This document shows positions 37,748 to 47,408 of a DNA stretch of 64,000 bases, one piece after another. The notes below the pieces were generated by a model. The model ran no database searches, had not been told where the DNA came from, and saw only the letters and a list, made by a program, of their open reading frames with translations. A program made the position numbers and the translations under genes. The first letter of the stretch is position 1. Each line of letters opens with the position of its first letter. Source of the stretch: Azospirillum griseum (GTDB lineage: Bacteria > Pseudomonadota > Alphaproteobacteria > Azospirillales > Azospirillaceae); assembly GCF_003966125.1 (NCBI RefSeq), contig NZ_RXMA01000013.1, forward strand, positions 62,001-126,000, in the 5' to 3' direction.

Positions 37748-38677
37748 TCAGGCCGGAACGCTCTGGACCACGGTCAGGCCGGACGCCTTCACCGCCGCGC
37801 GGATTTCCTCGTCGGCACCGTCGCCCAGGGCCTTCAGCGGCTCGCGAACGTTGACGTTGTCGATCAGGCCACGGGCGCGCAAGGCGTGCTTCAGCGCCAC
37901 AGACCCTTCCATGTGCGAGCCACGGTGGTACACCGCGCGGGTGATCGGCAGCAATTGTTCATGGTACTTGCGGGCCAGCGGGTAATCCTGCGCCTTGCCA
38001 GCCGCCAGATACTCGATCAGCAGTTCCGGAGCCATGTTGCCATAGCCGACCAGCAGGCCGTCGATGTCGAACATCGTGGGCAGCAGCCATTCGTCATGGC
38101 AGGACATGATGGCCAGATCGGGGAAGGCGTTTTTCAGCGCCGGAATCTCGTTGTACCAGCGCTTCATGTCGCGCACGCCGTTCTTGGTGGCGGTCACGCC
38201 CGGAACGGCGGCGATCTGAAGCTGGGTGTCGAGGTCGTAGTTGGCCTTGGTGACGGCCGGGTATTGGAACAGGATGCATTCCAGGCCGGATTGGGCGACC
38301 GCCTTGTAACGGTCGACCGGCGCGCCCTTTTGGTAGCCGAAGCGCAGCCAGCCGTGGTTCGGGTAGACCAGCGCGCCGGTCGCGCCAGCCTCGAACTTCT
38401 CCTTCGCTTCGAGTTCCGCGACCTTGGTGCCTTCGCCGGTGATGCCGGCGACAACCGGCAGCGGGGTCGCGTCCTTGTAGACGCGGATCAGTTCGAGTTG
38501 CTCGTCGTGGGTGAGGAAGGTGCCCTCGCCCGCGTGGCCAAGGATGACCAGGCTCTTCACGCCGGGGATCGAGGCCAGCCACTTGGCGAGGCGGGCGTTT
38601 CCGTCGAAATCGACGTCGCCGTTGTCCTTGAACAGGGTGACGGGCGCGGGGTTCAGCCCCTTCCAATCAATAGCCAT
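37748..38677 (-). CDS. Dihydrodipicolinate synthase/N-acetylneuraminate lyase family aldolase
   Basis: 309 aa TIM-barrel enzyme of the DHDPS/NAL superfamily. The Schiff-base lysine is Lys165 (VTATKNG) and the conserved tyrosine Tyr139 (FQYPAV). The usual GTTGE loop is replaced by GHAGEG near 48-52, so this is not a housekeeping DapA. Such paralogues act as sugar-acid or keto-acid aldolases or dehydratases. It sits under a LacI-type operator with a divergent LacI regulator and upstream of an MFS carrier. The substrate is unknown. Confidence 0.88.
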   Translation of the reverse strand: MAIDWKGLNPAPVTLFKDNGDVDFDGNARLAKWLASIPGVKSLVILGHAGEGTFLTHDEQLELIRVYKDATPLPVVAGITGEGTKVAELEAKEKFEAGATGALVYPNHGWLRFGYQKGAPVDRYKAVAQSGLECILFQYPAVTKANYDLDTQLQIAAVPGVTATKNGVRDMKRWYNEIPALKNAFPDLAIMSCHDEWLLPTMFDIDGLLVGYGNMAPELLIEYLAAGKAQDYPLARKYHEQLLPITRAVYHRGSHMEGSVALKHALRARGLIDNVNVREPLKALGDGADEEIRAAVKASGLTVVQSVPA

Positions 38678-38766
38678 GGTTGCAAGACCTTCCTTTGAAA
38701 AATCGGTTCAACGTTGTGGACATGCCCGGTGGACGGCGACGTGCCGGAACGCATAGGATCGATACC

Positions 38767-38778
38767 GGGAACGTTCCC
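38767..38778. promoter_or_regulatory. LacI-family operator between the lyase gene and its regulator
   Basis: GGGAACGTTCCC is a perfect 12-bp palindrome with the central CG typical of LacI-family operators. It lies about 90 bp from the lyase start and 74 bp from the regulator start, and a weaker CAACGTTG dyad sits at 38709-38716. It probably controls both divergent units. Confidence 0.7.
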
Positions 38779-38851
38779 AACGTTATGACTTGGACAATTC
38801 GGGAGTCAAGCGATATCGTGATGACCCAGGTCGATTGATGAAAGACAGGCT

Positions 38852-39895
38852 GTGTTCTCCAGCGACGCCCCACAAGCGAAGCAAAGCCGCGTAACCCTGC
38901 ACGACGTCGCCGCCGCGTCGGGGGTGTCGAAATCGACGGTGTCGCGGATTCTCGACGAACGCCTGCCCCAATCCGACAGCGAAACCGCCCGGCGGGTCCG
39001 CCAGATCGCGGCGGATCTCGGGTATGTCCGGGACGTGTCGGCGGCCAGTCTGCGGCGGGGCAAAACCAGCACGATCGGAGTCATCGTGCCGCGTCTGACC
39101 GATACGGTCATGGCGATGCTGTACGAAGCCCTGGCGCAGGCGTGCGCCCGCACCGGGCGCTTCGCCATTGTCGCCACCACCGGTGACGAGCCAAAGGCGG
39201 ATCGCGCGGCGGCAAAGAGTCTTCTCCAGCGCGGCGTGGATGGGCTGGTGTTGTCAACCGCACGGGAGGACGATGATTTCCCCGTGCAATTGGAAGCCCG
39301 TGGCATACCCTATGTGCTGGCGCTGCGCAGCGACGGCCGCAGCATGTCGTCGGTGGGAGATGACAAGCTGGGGGGCTATCTGGCCACCCGGCATCTGCTT
39401 GATCTCGGCCATCGCCGCATCGGCATCATCGCTGGCCCTGGCTATGCGTCGAGCAGCCGTGGGCGCTTGGCCGGATACCGCTGGGCGATGACTGAAGCGG
39501 GGTTGGCGCTGGATCCGCGCTGGATCGTTGAATCAACCTTTGGCATCGATTCCGGGGCCGAGGCCGCCGAACGCCTGATGGCAACGCCGGAACGTCCGAC
39601 CGCCATTTTCGCCATCAACGACAACACCGCGATCGGCGCGCTCTCCGCGCTGGTGAAGCTTGGGTTGTCCGTGCCGGACGACGTGTCCCTGGTCGGGTAC
39701 AACGACATTCCCATCGTCAGCCGCCTGTCGGTGCCGCTAACGTCCGTGCGCGTGCCGTTCGACCGGATTGCGGCGGAAGCGCTGGATTTGCTGTCCCGGG
39801 AAACCAAATCGGACAGCGACCGCATGCGGGTGGCCCCGCCGACGCTGATACCCCGCGCGTCCACCAGCCCCTGCCGGTCCGCGTCTTCCGGATGA
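38852..39895 (+). CDS. LacI-family transcriptional repressor
   Basis: 347 aa from a GTG at 38852 with an ACAGG ribosome site. The helix-turn-helix is VTLHDVAAASGVSKSTVSRI at about residues 14-33, followed by the hinge and a periplasmic-binding-protein-like sensor (about 65-330). It is divergent from the DHDPS-family gene and shares its operator region, so it most likely represses the lyase-MFS-porin unit until its inducer appears. Confidence 0.92.
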   Translation: MFSSDAPQAKQSRVTLHDVAAASGVSKSTVSRILDERLPQSDSETARRVRQIAADLGYVRDVSAASLRRGKTSTIGVIVPRLTDTVMAMLYEALAQACARTGRFAIVATTGDEPKADRAAAKSLLQRGVDGLVLSTAREDDDFPVQLEARGIPYVLALRSDGRSMSSVGDDKLGGYLATRHLLDLGHRRIGIIAGPGYASSSRGRLAGYRWAMTEAGLALDPRWIVESTFGIDSGAEAAERLMATPERPTAIFAINDNTAIGALSALVKLGLSVPDDVSLVGYNDIPIVSRLSVPLTSVRVPFDRIAAEALDLLSRETKSDSDRMRVAPPTLIPRASTSPCRSASSG

Positions 39896-39904
39896 ACGCC
39901 CACT

Positions 39905-39938
39905 CCCCGTAGCCCCCCGTGCCGGACGGGCTACGGGG
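39905..39938. terminator. Hairpin between convergent lacI-type and PfkB kinase genes
   Basis: Arms CCCCGTAGCCC (39905-39915) and GGGCTACGGGG (39928-39938) pair perfectly around a 12-nt GC-rich loop. It begins 9 bp after the LacI-type stop. No T-run is present, but its position between convergent genes fits a bidirectional 3'-end element. Confidence 0.6.
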
Positions 39939-40001
39939 GGAAGCGGGCTTCAGGCTGGGTGGGCTGGCCTTGCGGGTTGCCCCCACCCGCTGTGGCAAGG
40001 G

Positions 40002-40997
40002 TCAGAGAATGCCCTTGCTCGCCACCAGGTCGCGCAGGTTGGCTTCCGGGCGCGCGCCGACGTGGCTGATGATCTCGCCCGCCGCGATGGCCCCCAACCG
40101 GCCGCAGACCGCCGGGGCCAGATCGCGGGTGAAGCCATAGAGGAAACCGGCGGCGTACAGATCGCCCGCGCCGGTGGTGTCCACCACGCGGTCCACCGGT
40201 TCCGCCGCCACCTCGACCACCGAACCGCCCGACACGATGACCGCGCCCTTCTCGCTGCGGGTCAAGGCAGCGACCTTGCCCAGGGCGCGCACGGCGGCCA
40301 GCGCGTCGTCAAACCGGTCGGTGCCATAGAGCGCGCCGATCTCATGCTCGTTGGCGAACAGGATGTCGACGTGGTTTTCCACCAGATCGCGGAATTCGGC
40401 GTGGTGGCGGTGGACGCAGAAGCTGTCCGACAGCGACAAGGACACCTTGCGCCCGGCGGCGTGGGCGATGGCGGCGGCCTTGCGGAACGCCTCCTTCGCG
40501 CGGGGCGGATCCCACAGATAGCCTTCCATATAGGTGACGCGGGACGCGGCGATCCGCTCCTCGTCGATGTCCTCCGGCCCCAGCTCGACGCAGGCCCCCA
40601 GATAGGTGCTCATCGAGCGCTGGGCGTCGGGCGTCACCAGGATCAGGCAGCGGGCGGTCGGCGCGCCGCCCACCAGCGGGGCGGTGTCGAACCGCACGCC
40701 CGACGCGCGGATGTCGTGGCCGAACACGTCGCCCAACTGGTCCTTGGCTACCTTGCCGATGTAGGCCCCGGCCCCGCCCAGCAGGGCAATGCCCGCCATG
40801 GTGTTGCCCGCCGACCCGCCGGACATTTCCACACCCGGTCCCATGCGGCCATAGAGATCTTCAGCCCGCGCGGTGTCGATCAGGGTCATCGCCCCTTTTT
40901 CGACGGCGTTGGCGGCCAGAAAGGCGTCATCGGCGTGGGCGATGACGTCCACGATGGCGTTGCCAATGCCGGTGACGTCGAAGGTGGCGGAAACCAT
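40002..40997 (-). CDS. PfkB-family kinase, probable adenosine kinase
   Basis: 331 aa from the ATG at 40997 (AAGGAG upstream). The N-terminal GIGNAIVDVIA, the glycine pair SGGSAGNTMAG near 59-69 and the C-terminal catalytic block DTTGAGDLYAAGF are PfkB signatures. The sequence is closest to the adenosine kinase-like group common in alphaproteobacteria, which salvages adenosine to AMP. It stands alone on the minus strand. Confidence 0.88.
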   Translation of the reverse strand: MVSATFDVTGIGNAIVDVIAHADDAFLAANAVEKGAMTLIDTARAEDLYGRMGPGVEMSGGSAGNTMAGIALLGGAGAYIGKVAKDQLGDVFGHDIRASGVRFDTAPLVGGAPTARCLILVTPDAQRSMSTYLGACVELGPEDIDEERIAASRVTYMEGYLWDPPRAKEAFRKAAAIAHAAGRKVSLSLSDSFCVHRHHAEFRDLVENHVDILFANEHEIGALYGTDRFDDALAAVRALGKVAALTRSEKGAVIVSGGSVVEVAAEPVDRVVDTTGAGDLYAAGFLYGFTRDLAPAVCGRLGAIAAGEIISHVGARPEANLRDLVASKGIL

Positions 40998-41390
40998 GGG
41001 CGCTCCTTGGAGAAAATCGGAAGGTCGATGCAAACGCGGGCCGGAGTATAGCGGCGACCGCCGCGTTCTCAAGGCCGACAGCGAACACAACGCGCGGCTG
41101 TTGGATGATCAGCGCAAACCTTCCCAAGAAACGACAACGAGCAACAAAGCAACCCATCCACCGGCTGATGATTCAGCCTTTCGCGTTGAATTTCCCTCTC
41201 ACTCTTCTTCCAACGATCAAGATGCGCTCCATCTCCTGCCCAAATGACGGTGGCGTGCCTTTTCTCAGGGTTTCCCCGAATTCTGCACCGAAATCCCCCG
41301 GCTTGACACAGCGACTGCCGAGAGTGAGGATTTTCCAACGCCAACACGGGCACCCGCTTCGATCCCGCATTGGTCCGCCGAGGAGGCACT
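40998..41390. other. 393-bp divergent intergenic region
   Basis: No credible gene is seen. A small hairpin GGCTGA-TGAT-TCAGCC is at 41163-41178 and a TTGACA at 41303-41308 may belong to the promoter of the downstream GGDEF-EAL gene, but I see no good -10 partner. Confidence 0.5.
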
Positions 41391-43970
41391 ATGCTGCGCA
41401 GCCACGTCCGGCGTCTGTCCTTGCGAACGGCAATCATGCTGCCTTTCGCCACGCTGATGCTGGTGTCAGTGGCGTTGATGGGCTACGCCGCCCACATCGG
41501 TCATGAGCGTCTGTTGACGGAGCAGAGCCAGCGGGTGATCGGCAGTCTGACGGCGCGCACGCACGATGTCCTGTCGCATTTCCTCGATGCGCCCTACGCC
41601 ATCCTGCGGGTGATGCGGCAGGAAATCCTGTTCGACGAGCTTTACACCCCCGGTGATATGAGCGGAATCGAGAGCAAGATCCGCGCGCTCTACGGAACCG
41701 CCTTTGTCGAACAACAGCATGTCAGCGTTGTCGCCTTTGGCGGGCGCAACGGAGAATTTGTCGGTTTGCGTCGGGAAACCAACAACGGCTTCGCCGCCAT
41801 GGTGCTCGACAAACGGACCAACGGGGAATTGCGCATCCACGCAGGCGACACACTGAACAGCCCGGTGATCGCCCAATACCCTGGCTACGATCCACGCAGC
41901 CGCCCCTGGTACATGGAGGGGGTGCAGAACGCTGGTCCGGGTTGGACGCCGATCTACAGCAACTATGATGAAAAACAGGAAATCACCATCTCCGCGACCT
42001 CGCCCAGCGTGGACCGCAATGGCGCGTTCCAGGGCATCATCGTCGCCGACGTGAAGCTGGAGGGCATCAGCCGCTTCTTGGGCAACGCCCCGGATTTGGG
42101 GCATGGGGCCATCTTCATCATCGACGGCAACGACCGGCTGGTCGCGCAGACCGGCAGCAACCCCATCCTGGCCACCACCGGGGGCAAGGAAAAGGGCGGA
42201 ACCCGACTGCTGGTTCAGGAAAGCCATCATCCGCTGGTGCGGGCGGCGGCCCCCTTCCTGAGCCACGCGGGCGACACCGCGCGGGAAATTACCCGCGCCG
42301 AAGGGGAGCGGCTGTTCCTGAAGGTCACGCCCTACACCGACGCGCGGGGCCTGGACTGGCGGATCGGCGTGGTGATGAACGAAAGCGACCTCATCGGGAC
42401 GTTGCGCGGCGAAATCCTGACCACGCTGTGGCTGGTGATCGGGATCGCCCTGTTCGGCGTGGTGGTCGGGCTGGCGCTGCTGCAGCTCATCATCCAACCG
42501 ATCCTGAACACCGCCCACGCGGCCAAGACGCTGGCGCGCGGCGAATGGCGGCACGAGCTGACACCCGGCGTGTCGTTGCGCGAAACCGCGCTTCTGGTCG
42601 ACGCCTTCAACGACATGTCGGTGCGCCTGCGCCGCTCCTTCCAGGAATTGCGCGACCGCATCGTGCGGGATCCGCTGACCAACCTGCTGAGCCGGTCGGG
42701 CCTGTGCGAGACGCTGGCTGACCGCAAGCTGTCCTCGCCCGGGCCGGATGGCGACGCGACGGTCGTGGTGGCGTTGATCGGGTTGGATGGCTTTCGCGGC
42801 ATCAACAACAGCATCGGCCATGGAGCCGGGGATGGGTTGCTGACCAGCGTCGCCCACCGTCTGGCCACCCACTGCCCCGACGGCGCGCTGGTTGCGCGGG
42901 TGGAGGGCGACGAGTTCGCGGTGGTTCTCGACAGCCCGGCGACGCCAGAGACGATGCAGGCCCTCGGCCAATGGGCCTTAGGGCTGTTCGCCTCCCCCTT
43001 CCGCGCCGACGAGGACGAGGTTGTGGTCAGCGCCTGCATCGGCGTGACGGGTGGTCCGCTCAACCAACTGGACACCATCGAATCCCACCTGCGCCACGCC
43101 AGCGTGGCGCTGAGCGAGGCCAAACGGCGTGGCCCGCGCAGCGCCCGCGTCTTCGAACCCGACATGATGAGCAAGTCGAAGGAACGCACCCGCCTGACCG
43201 CCGAAATGGCTCCGGCGCTGGCGCGCGGCGAATTCCGCCTGGTCTATCAGCCGGTGGTGGATCTGACGCGCGGCGGGCGCGTGGTGGGGGCGGAGGCGCT
43301 GATCCGTTGGCACAACCCGCGCGGCGGCATGGTTCCGCCCGACCTGTTCATCCCGCTGGCCGAGGAAAGCGGGCAGATCCTCGACATCGGCCACTGGGTG
43401 CTGCGCACCGCCTGCCAGGACATCGCCGAACGTCTGCACCGAGGCTGGCCCAGCGATTTCGATCTGCACGTCAACGTGTCGGTGCGCCAGCTCATCCAAT
43501 CCGGCTTTGTCGAAACGGTGGAAACGGCGTTGCGCGACTCCGGCCTGCCCGCCGACAATCTGACCTTGGAAATCACCGAAACCTCGCTGGCCACCGACGG
43601 GATGATCGCGCGCGAGGCGTTGATCCAGCTGCGCGACATGGGGGTGCGGGTGGCGATCGACGATTTCGGCACCGGCTATTCCTCCCTCTCTTACCTCACC
43701 AGCCTGCCGTTCGACGGGCTGAAGATCGACCGCTCCTTCGTCTCCGGCATGACCGGAAACGGCCAATCGCGCACCATCGTGCACTCCATCGTCGGCATCG
43801 CCCGCAGCTTCGACGTGCATCTGGTGGCCGAAGGGGTGGAAACGCTGGAACAGGCGGCGGCACTCCGCGATCTGGGCTGCGAACGGGCGCAGGGCTATCT
43901 GTTCGGTCGCCCGCTGCCGCTGAGCGACTGGACCGACCCGGCCCATCTGCCGCGTCTGGCCGCCGGGTGA
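41391..43970 (+). CDS. Membrane Cache-HAMP-GGDEF-EAL protein (c-di-GMP turnover)
   Basis: 859 aa; GAGGAGG precedes the ATG at 41391. TM1 is at about residues 15-35. A large periplasmic dCache sensor follows (about 36-335; YDPRSRPWYMEG is typical), then TM2 near 345-370, HAMP, GGDEF (about 420-580) and EAL (about 600-855). The diguanylate cyclase motif is altered to EGDEF at 505-509, so cyclase activity may be lost. EAL is intact at 635-637 with DDFGTGYSSLSYL later, so phosphodiesterase activity is likely. It should link an extracellular signal to c-di-GMP and motility. Confidence 0.93.
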   Translation: MLRSHVRRLSLRTAIMLPFATLMLVSVALMGYAAHIGHERLLTEQSQRVIGSLTARTHDVLSHFLDAPYAILRVMRQEILFDELYTPGDMSGIESKIRALYGTAFVEQQHVSVVAFGGRNGEFVGLRRETNNGFAAMVLDKRTNGELRIHAGDTLNSPVIAQYPGYDPRSRPWYMEGVQNAGPGWTPIYSNYDEKQEITISATSPSVDRNGAFQGIIVADVKLEGISRFLGNAPDLGHGAIFIIDGNDRLVAQTGSNPILATTGGKEKGGTRLLVQESHHPLVRAAAPFLSHAGDTAREITRAEGERLFLKVTPYTDARGLDWRIGVVMNESDLIGTLRGEILTTLWLVIGIALFGVVVGLALLQLIIQPILNTAHAAKTLARGEWRHELTPGVSLRETALLVDAFNDMSVRLRRSFQELRDRIVRDPLTNLLSRSGLCETLADRKLSSPGPDGDATVVVALIGLDGFRGINNSIGHGAGDGLLTSVAHRLATHCPDGALVARVEGDEFAVVLDSPATPETMQALGQWALGLFASPFRADEDEVVVSACIGVTGGPLNQLDTIESHLRHASVALSEAKRRGPRSARVFEPDMMSKSKERTRLTAEMAPALARGEFRLVYQPVVDLTRGGRVVGAEALIRWHNPRGGMVPPDLFIPLAEESGQILDIGHWVLRTACQDIAERLHRGWPSDFDLHVNVSVRQLIQSGFVETVETALRDSGLPADNLTLEITETSLATDGMIAREALIQLRDMGVRVAIDDFGTGYSSLSYLTSLPFDGLKIDRSFVSGMTGNGQSRTIVHSIVGIARSFDVHLVAEGVETLEQAAALRDLGCERAQGYLFGRPLPLSDWTDPAHLPRLAAG

Positions 43971-44027
43971 TCGGGCGAAGCGGCCCCAGCAAAACGGCAG
44001 CGTATGGCTTGACGGAGTCGGAGCGCG

Positions 44028-45272
44028 GTGGCCAAATCAGCGCCCCGCCCCGCGCCATCACCACCGGACCCCGCCGTCATGACCTCCGTTCTTTCGCGTT
44101 TGGCGAACCCCTTTGCCGCCAGCCCCGTCACCTGCGTTGAGGATCTGCGGCGGCTGGCCAAGCGGCGGGTGCCGCGCATGTTCTACGATTACGCTGATTC
44201 CGGCTCTTACTCCGAAGGGACCTATCGGGCCAACCAGTCGGATTTCGCCAAGATCACGCTGCGCCAGCGGGTGGCGGTGGACATGACCAACCGCACGCTC
44301 GCCAGCACCATGGCCGGGCAGCCGGTGGCCATGCCGGTGGCGCTGGCCCCCACCGGCCTGACCGGGATGCAGCACGGCGACGGCGAGATCCTCGCCGCCC
44401 GCGCGGCCGCCAAGGCCGGGGTTCCCTTCACCCTCTCGACCATGAGCATCTGCTCGATCGAGGATGTGGCGGAGAACACCGACAAGCCGTTCTGGTTCCA
44501 GCTTTACGTCATGCGCGACCGCGATTTCATCGACCGGCTGATCGCGCGGGCCAAGGCGGCGCGCTGCTCGGCCCTGGTGCTGACGCTGGATTTGCAAATC
44601 CTGGGGCAGCGGCACAAGGACATCAAGAACGGGCTGTCCACCCCGCCGCGCATGACCATTCCCAACATTCTGGACATGGCGACCAAGCCGCGCTGGTGCC
44701 TGAGCCTGCTGAACACCCAGCGCCGCACCTTCCGCAACATCGTCGGTCACGCCAAGGGGGTGGGCGATCTGCGCTCCCTCTCCTCCTGGACCGCCGAGCA
44801 GTTCGACCCGACGCTGAACTGGGACGATGTCCGCAAGATCCGCGACCGCTGGGATGGCAAGCTGATCCTGAAGGGCATCCTCGACGCCGAAGACGCTGTG
44901 CAGGCGGCGGAAACCGGGGCCGACGCCATCATCGTGTCCAACCATGGCGGGCGTCAGCTGGACGGGGCGATGTCGTCCATCGCCGCCCTGCCCGCCATCG
45001 TCGAGGCCGTCGGCGACCGGATCGAGGTGCTGATGGACGGCGGCATCCGCAGCGGCCAGGACGTCATCAAGGCGCTGGCGCTGGGGGCCAAGGGCGTGTT
45101 CATCGGCCGCGCCTTCCTCTATGGCCTGGGGGCCGGGGGCGAGGCGGGCGTCACCCAATGCCTGGACATCATCCGCAAGGAGCTGGACGTCACCATGGCC
45201 ATGTGCGGCCTGCGCGACGTGCGCGACGTGACCGGGGCGATTCTGGCGGGCAAACCGAATTTCGGCTGGTGA
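44028..45272 (+). CDS. lldD: FMN-dependent alpha-hydroxy-acid (L-lactate) dehydrogenase
   Basis: 414 aa of the FMN-dependent alpha-hydroxy-acid oxidase family. FMN/substrate motifs visible are FYDYADSGSYSE near 45-56, the catalytic His306 in SNHGGRQLDG, and DGGIRSGQDVIKALALGAKGVFIGR near the C terminus. The best match in style is LldD, which oxidises L-lactate to pyruvate and passes electrons to the quinone pool. The GTG at 44028 has GGAG 4 nt upstream; an ATG at 44079 is an alternative. No lactate permease or LldR regulator is adjacent. Confidence 0.88.
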   Translation: MAKSAPRPAPSPPDPAVMTSVLSRLANPFAASPVTCVEDLRRLAKRRVPRMFYDYADSGSYSEGTYRANQSDFAKITLRQRVAVDMTNRTLASTMAGQPVAMPVALAPTGLTGMQHGDGEILAARAAAKAGVPFTLSTMSICSIEDVAENTDKPFWFQLYVMRDRDFIDRLIARAKAARCSALVLTLDLQILGQRHKDIKNGLSTPPRMTIPNILDMATKPRWCLSLLNTQRRTFRNIVGHAKGVGDLRSLSSWTAEQFDPTLNWDDVRKIRDRWDGKLILKGILDAEDAVQAAETGADAIIVSNHGGRQLDGAMSSIAALPAIVEAVGDRIEVLMDGGIRSGQDVIKALALGAKGVFIGRAFLYGLGAGGEAGVTQCLDIIRKELDVTMAMCGLRDVRDVTGAILAGKPNFGW

Positions 45273-45294
45273 GGGAGGGGAGAGGCCCCTTCCC

Positions 45295-46953
45295 TCACAC
45301 CGATTTGGCGGTGGTCAGGAATCCTTCAACCGCCCCCTTCAGGCCGTGGCTGTCGCGCGACAGCACTTCGGCGGCGGAAAAGACACGGCGGGCCAGCGTG
45401 TCCGTCGCCTCCACCGCGCGGGCAATGACGGAAATGTTGCGCGACGCCTCGTCGCTGCCCGACGCGGCGGCGCGCACGCTGTCGCTGATCTGCCCGGCGG
45501 TGCGGCCCTGCTCCTCCACCGTCGCGGCGACGTCCCGCACATTGGTGTCGATGTCGTGGATGATCGCCGTCACCTGCTGGATGGTGGCGACGGCGCGGTC
45601 GGTTTCGCTGCGCACGGCGGCGATCTGGTCGGTGATCTCCTCCGTCGCCAGGGCGGTCTGGTCGGCCAGCGCCTTCACCTCGGCGGCGACGACGGCGAAT
45701 CCCTTGCCCGCCTCGCCCGCGCGCGCCGCCTCGATGGAGGCGTTGAGCGCCAGCAGGCGGGTTTCCTTGGCGATCTTCTCAATCAGCTTCACCACCGCAC
45801 CAATGCGGGCGGAGGTTTCCGACAGGCCGCGCACGGTGCGGTCGGTGTCGCGGGCCTGGTCGCTCGCGCGCGTGGCGATGCGCGCGGTTTCACCGACCCG
45901 GTCCAGCATGCGGTCGATCTGACGGGCCAGATCCTCCACCGCCCCGGCGACGGTCCCGACGTTGGCCGACGCCTGCCCGGCCCCATCCGCCACCACCGCG
46001 CAACGCTGGGCGGTGTCGGCTGCCGTGCCGCGCAGATCCGAGGCCACCCCCTGCACGTCGGCCAGCGCGCTTTCCACGCTGCGCAGCATCGCGGTTCCCT
46101 GCTGGTCGAACACGCCCATCGCCTCTTCCAACCGGCGTTGGCGGGTCAGGCGCTCGCTCTGCTCCTGCCCGGCGCGCTGCTCCTCGCGCAGGCGGTCGAT
46201 CTCGGCCAGCTTTTCCTTGAAGATCTTCACCGCGCGGGCCATCGCGCCGATCTCGTCCCGTTTGGTGGTGTGGGGGATGTCGCCCGCCGTGTCGCCATCG
46301 GCCAAACGCAGCATCGCCGCCTCGATCCCGCGCACGGGACCGACGACGCTGCGGATCACCAGCAGCATCGCGGGCAGCAGCACCGCCAGCACCGCCCCCG
46401 CCACCAGCATGGTGAGAAGGACCAGGCGCTGGTTGGCCTGCCGGATCGCTTCGTCCGCCGCCACCAGCCGTTCGGAGGTGGCTTGGTACAGCATCTGGAA
46501 CAGGGCGTTCACCGGCTCCGACGCCGCTTTCAGCCCGCCAACCAATTCCACCAGCGTCATGCGGTTGCCGGATTCCAGGCCGGTGGTCTGGGTTTGGACG
46601 TAGTCGGTGAAGGTTTTGAAGTGGCGCTCAAACTCCGCCTGTTTGCCGTTGCGCCGCGCCGGATCCCCGGCGGTGGAGCCGATGAAATCCAGATTGGCGC
46701 GCACCACGGTGAAATGCCCCTTCAACGCCTCGGCGTCGGTGATCGACCAGGCTTCCAGCAGGCTGGCGTGGGTCTGCTGCACGCCGAACCACGCGTCGGT
46801 CAGGGTGTCGCGGTCGCTGCGCAGCTCAACGCTCGCCTCCACCGCGCGTTCAACGGCCCCGTTGGCGATGAAACCGGCGGCGAGCACGGCGGCAAAGCCC
46901 AGCGCCGCCACCACCGGCAACAGCCACAGACGGGCGCGGATCGACAGGGTCAT
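45295..46953 (-). CDS. Methyl-accepting chemotaxis protein coupled to the bufferin operon
   Basis: 552 aa. TM1 lies at about residues 7-27, a periplasmic helical sensor at 28-185, TM2 near 195-215, HAMP at about 215-270, and the signalling domain with tip [20 protein letters not shown] precedes the ATG at 46953, which overlaps the doxX stop (ATGA). It is therefore the fifth gene of bufA-bufB-bufC-doxX. It may let cells sense the same metal stress that the operon answers. No metal-binding motif is obvious in its sensor. Confidence 0.92.
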   Translation of the reverse strand: MTLSIRARLWLLPVVAALGFAAVLAAGFIANGAVERAVEASVELRSDRDTLTDAWFGVQQTHASLLEAWSITDAEALKGHFTVVRANLDFIGSTAGDPARRNGKQAEFERHFKTFTDYVQTQTTGLESGNRMTLVELVGGLKAASEPVNALFQMLYQATSERLVAADEAIRQANQRLVLLTMLVAGAVLAVLLPAMLLVIRSVVGPVRGIEAAMLRLADGDTAGDIPHTTKRDEIGAMARAVKIFKEKLAEIDRLREEQRAGQEQSERLTRQRRLEEAMGVFDQQGTAMLRSVESALADVQGVASDLRGTAADTAQRCAVVADGAGQASANVGTVAGAVEDLARQIDRMLDRVGETARIATRASDQARDTDRTVRGLSETSARIGAVVKLIEKIAKETRLLALNASIEAARAGEAGKGFAVVAAEVKALADQTALATEEITDQIAAVRSETDRAVATIQQVTAIIHDIDTNVRDVAATVEEQGRTAGQISDSVRAAASGSDEASRNISVIARAVEATDTLARRVFSAAEVLSRDSHGLKGAVEGFLTTAKSV

Positions 46954-47408
46954 GGGCGGAACCTTTCGCGGGAATCGTCGCAGCGGCGGCGGATCAGGTG
47001 ATCGAGGGAGAGTTGACCCGGCCCGCGCAGCACCACATAGACCAGGGCGGAGGCCCACAAAAGATGGTCCGGCCAACTGCCAGGGTAAACGAAAATCTGG
47101 ATGGTCAGCGTCATCCCCAGCAGCGCCCCGGCGCTGAGGCGGGAGGCCAGACCGATGACCAGAAGGGCCGGGAACAGATGCTCCGACACCGTCGCCAGCA
47201 CGGCGGCGAGATCGGGCGGCAGCAGCGGCACCCGGTATTCGTCGCGGAACAGGTCAAAGGTGCTTTCGTTGATGGAAAAGCCCGTGACCTTGGTCTGGCC
47301 CGACCGCCAGAAAATGGCGGCCACCCCCCAGCGGCACAGCGCGCCGTGCAGCCAATCAGGCGAACGGTTCAACCAACGGAGGAGGGTGAGAACACGGTGG
47401 CGCATCAT
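46950..47408 (-). CDS. DoxX-family membrane protein of the bufferin operon
   Basis: 152 aa with about four helices and the DoxX pattern ([18 protein letters not shown] near residue 30, then [16 protein letters not shown]). In related operons of other bacteria (bufferin and gold-induced gig loci) a DoxX protein follows the DUF2063 gene. The ATG overlaps the bufC stop and its own stop overlaps the MCP start, both as ATGA. Its exact role is unknown; a membrane redox or export partner is inferred. Confidence 0.88.
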   Translation of the reverse strand: MMRHRVLTLLRWLNRSPDWLHGALCRWGVAAIFWRSGQTKVTGFSINESTFDLFRDEYRVPLLPPDLAAVLATVSEHLFPALLVIGLASRLSAGALLGMTLTIQIFVYPGSWPDHLLWASALVYVVLRGPGQLSLDHLIRRRCDDSRERFRP

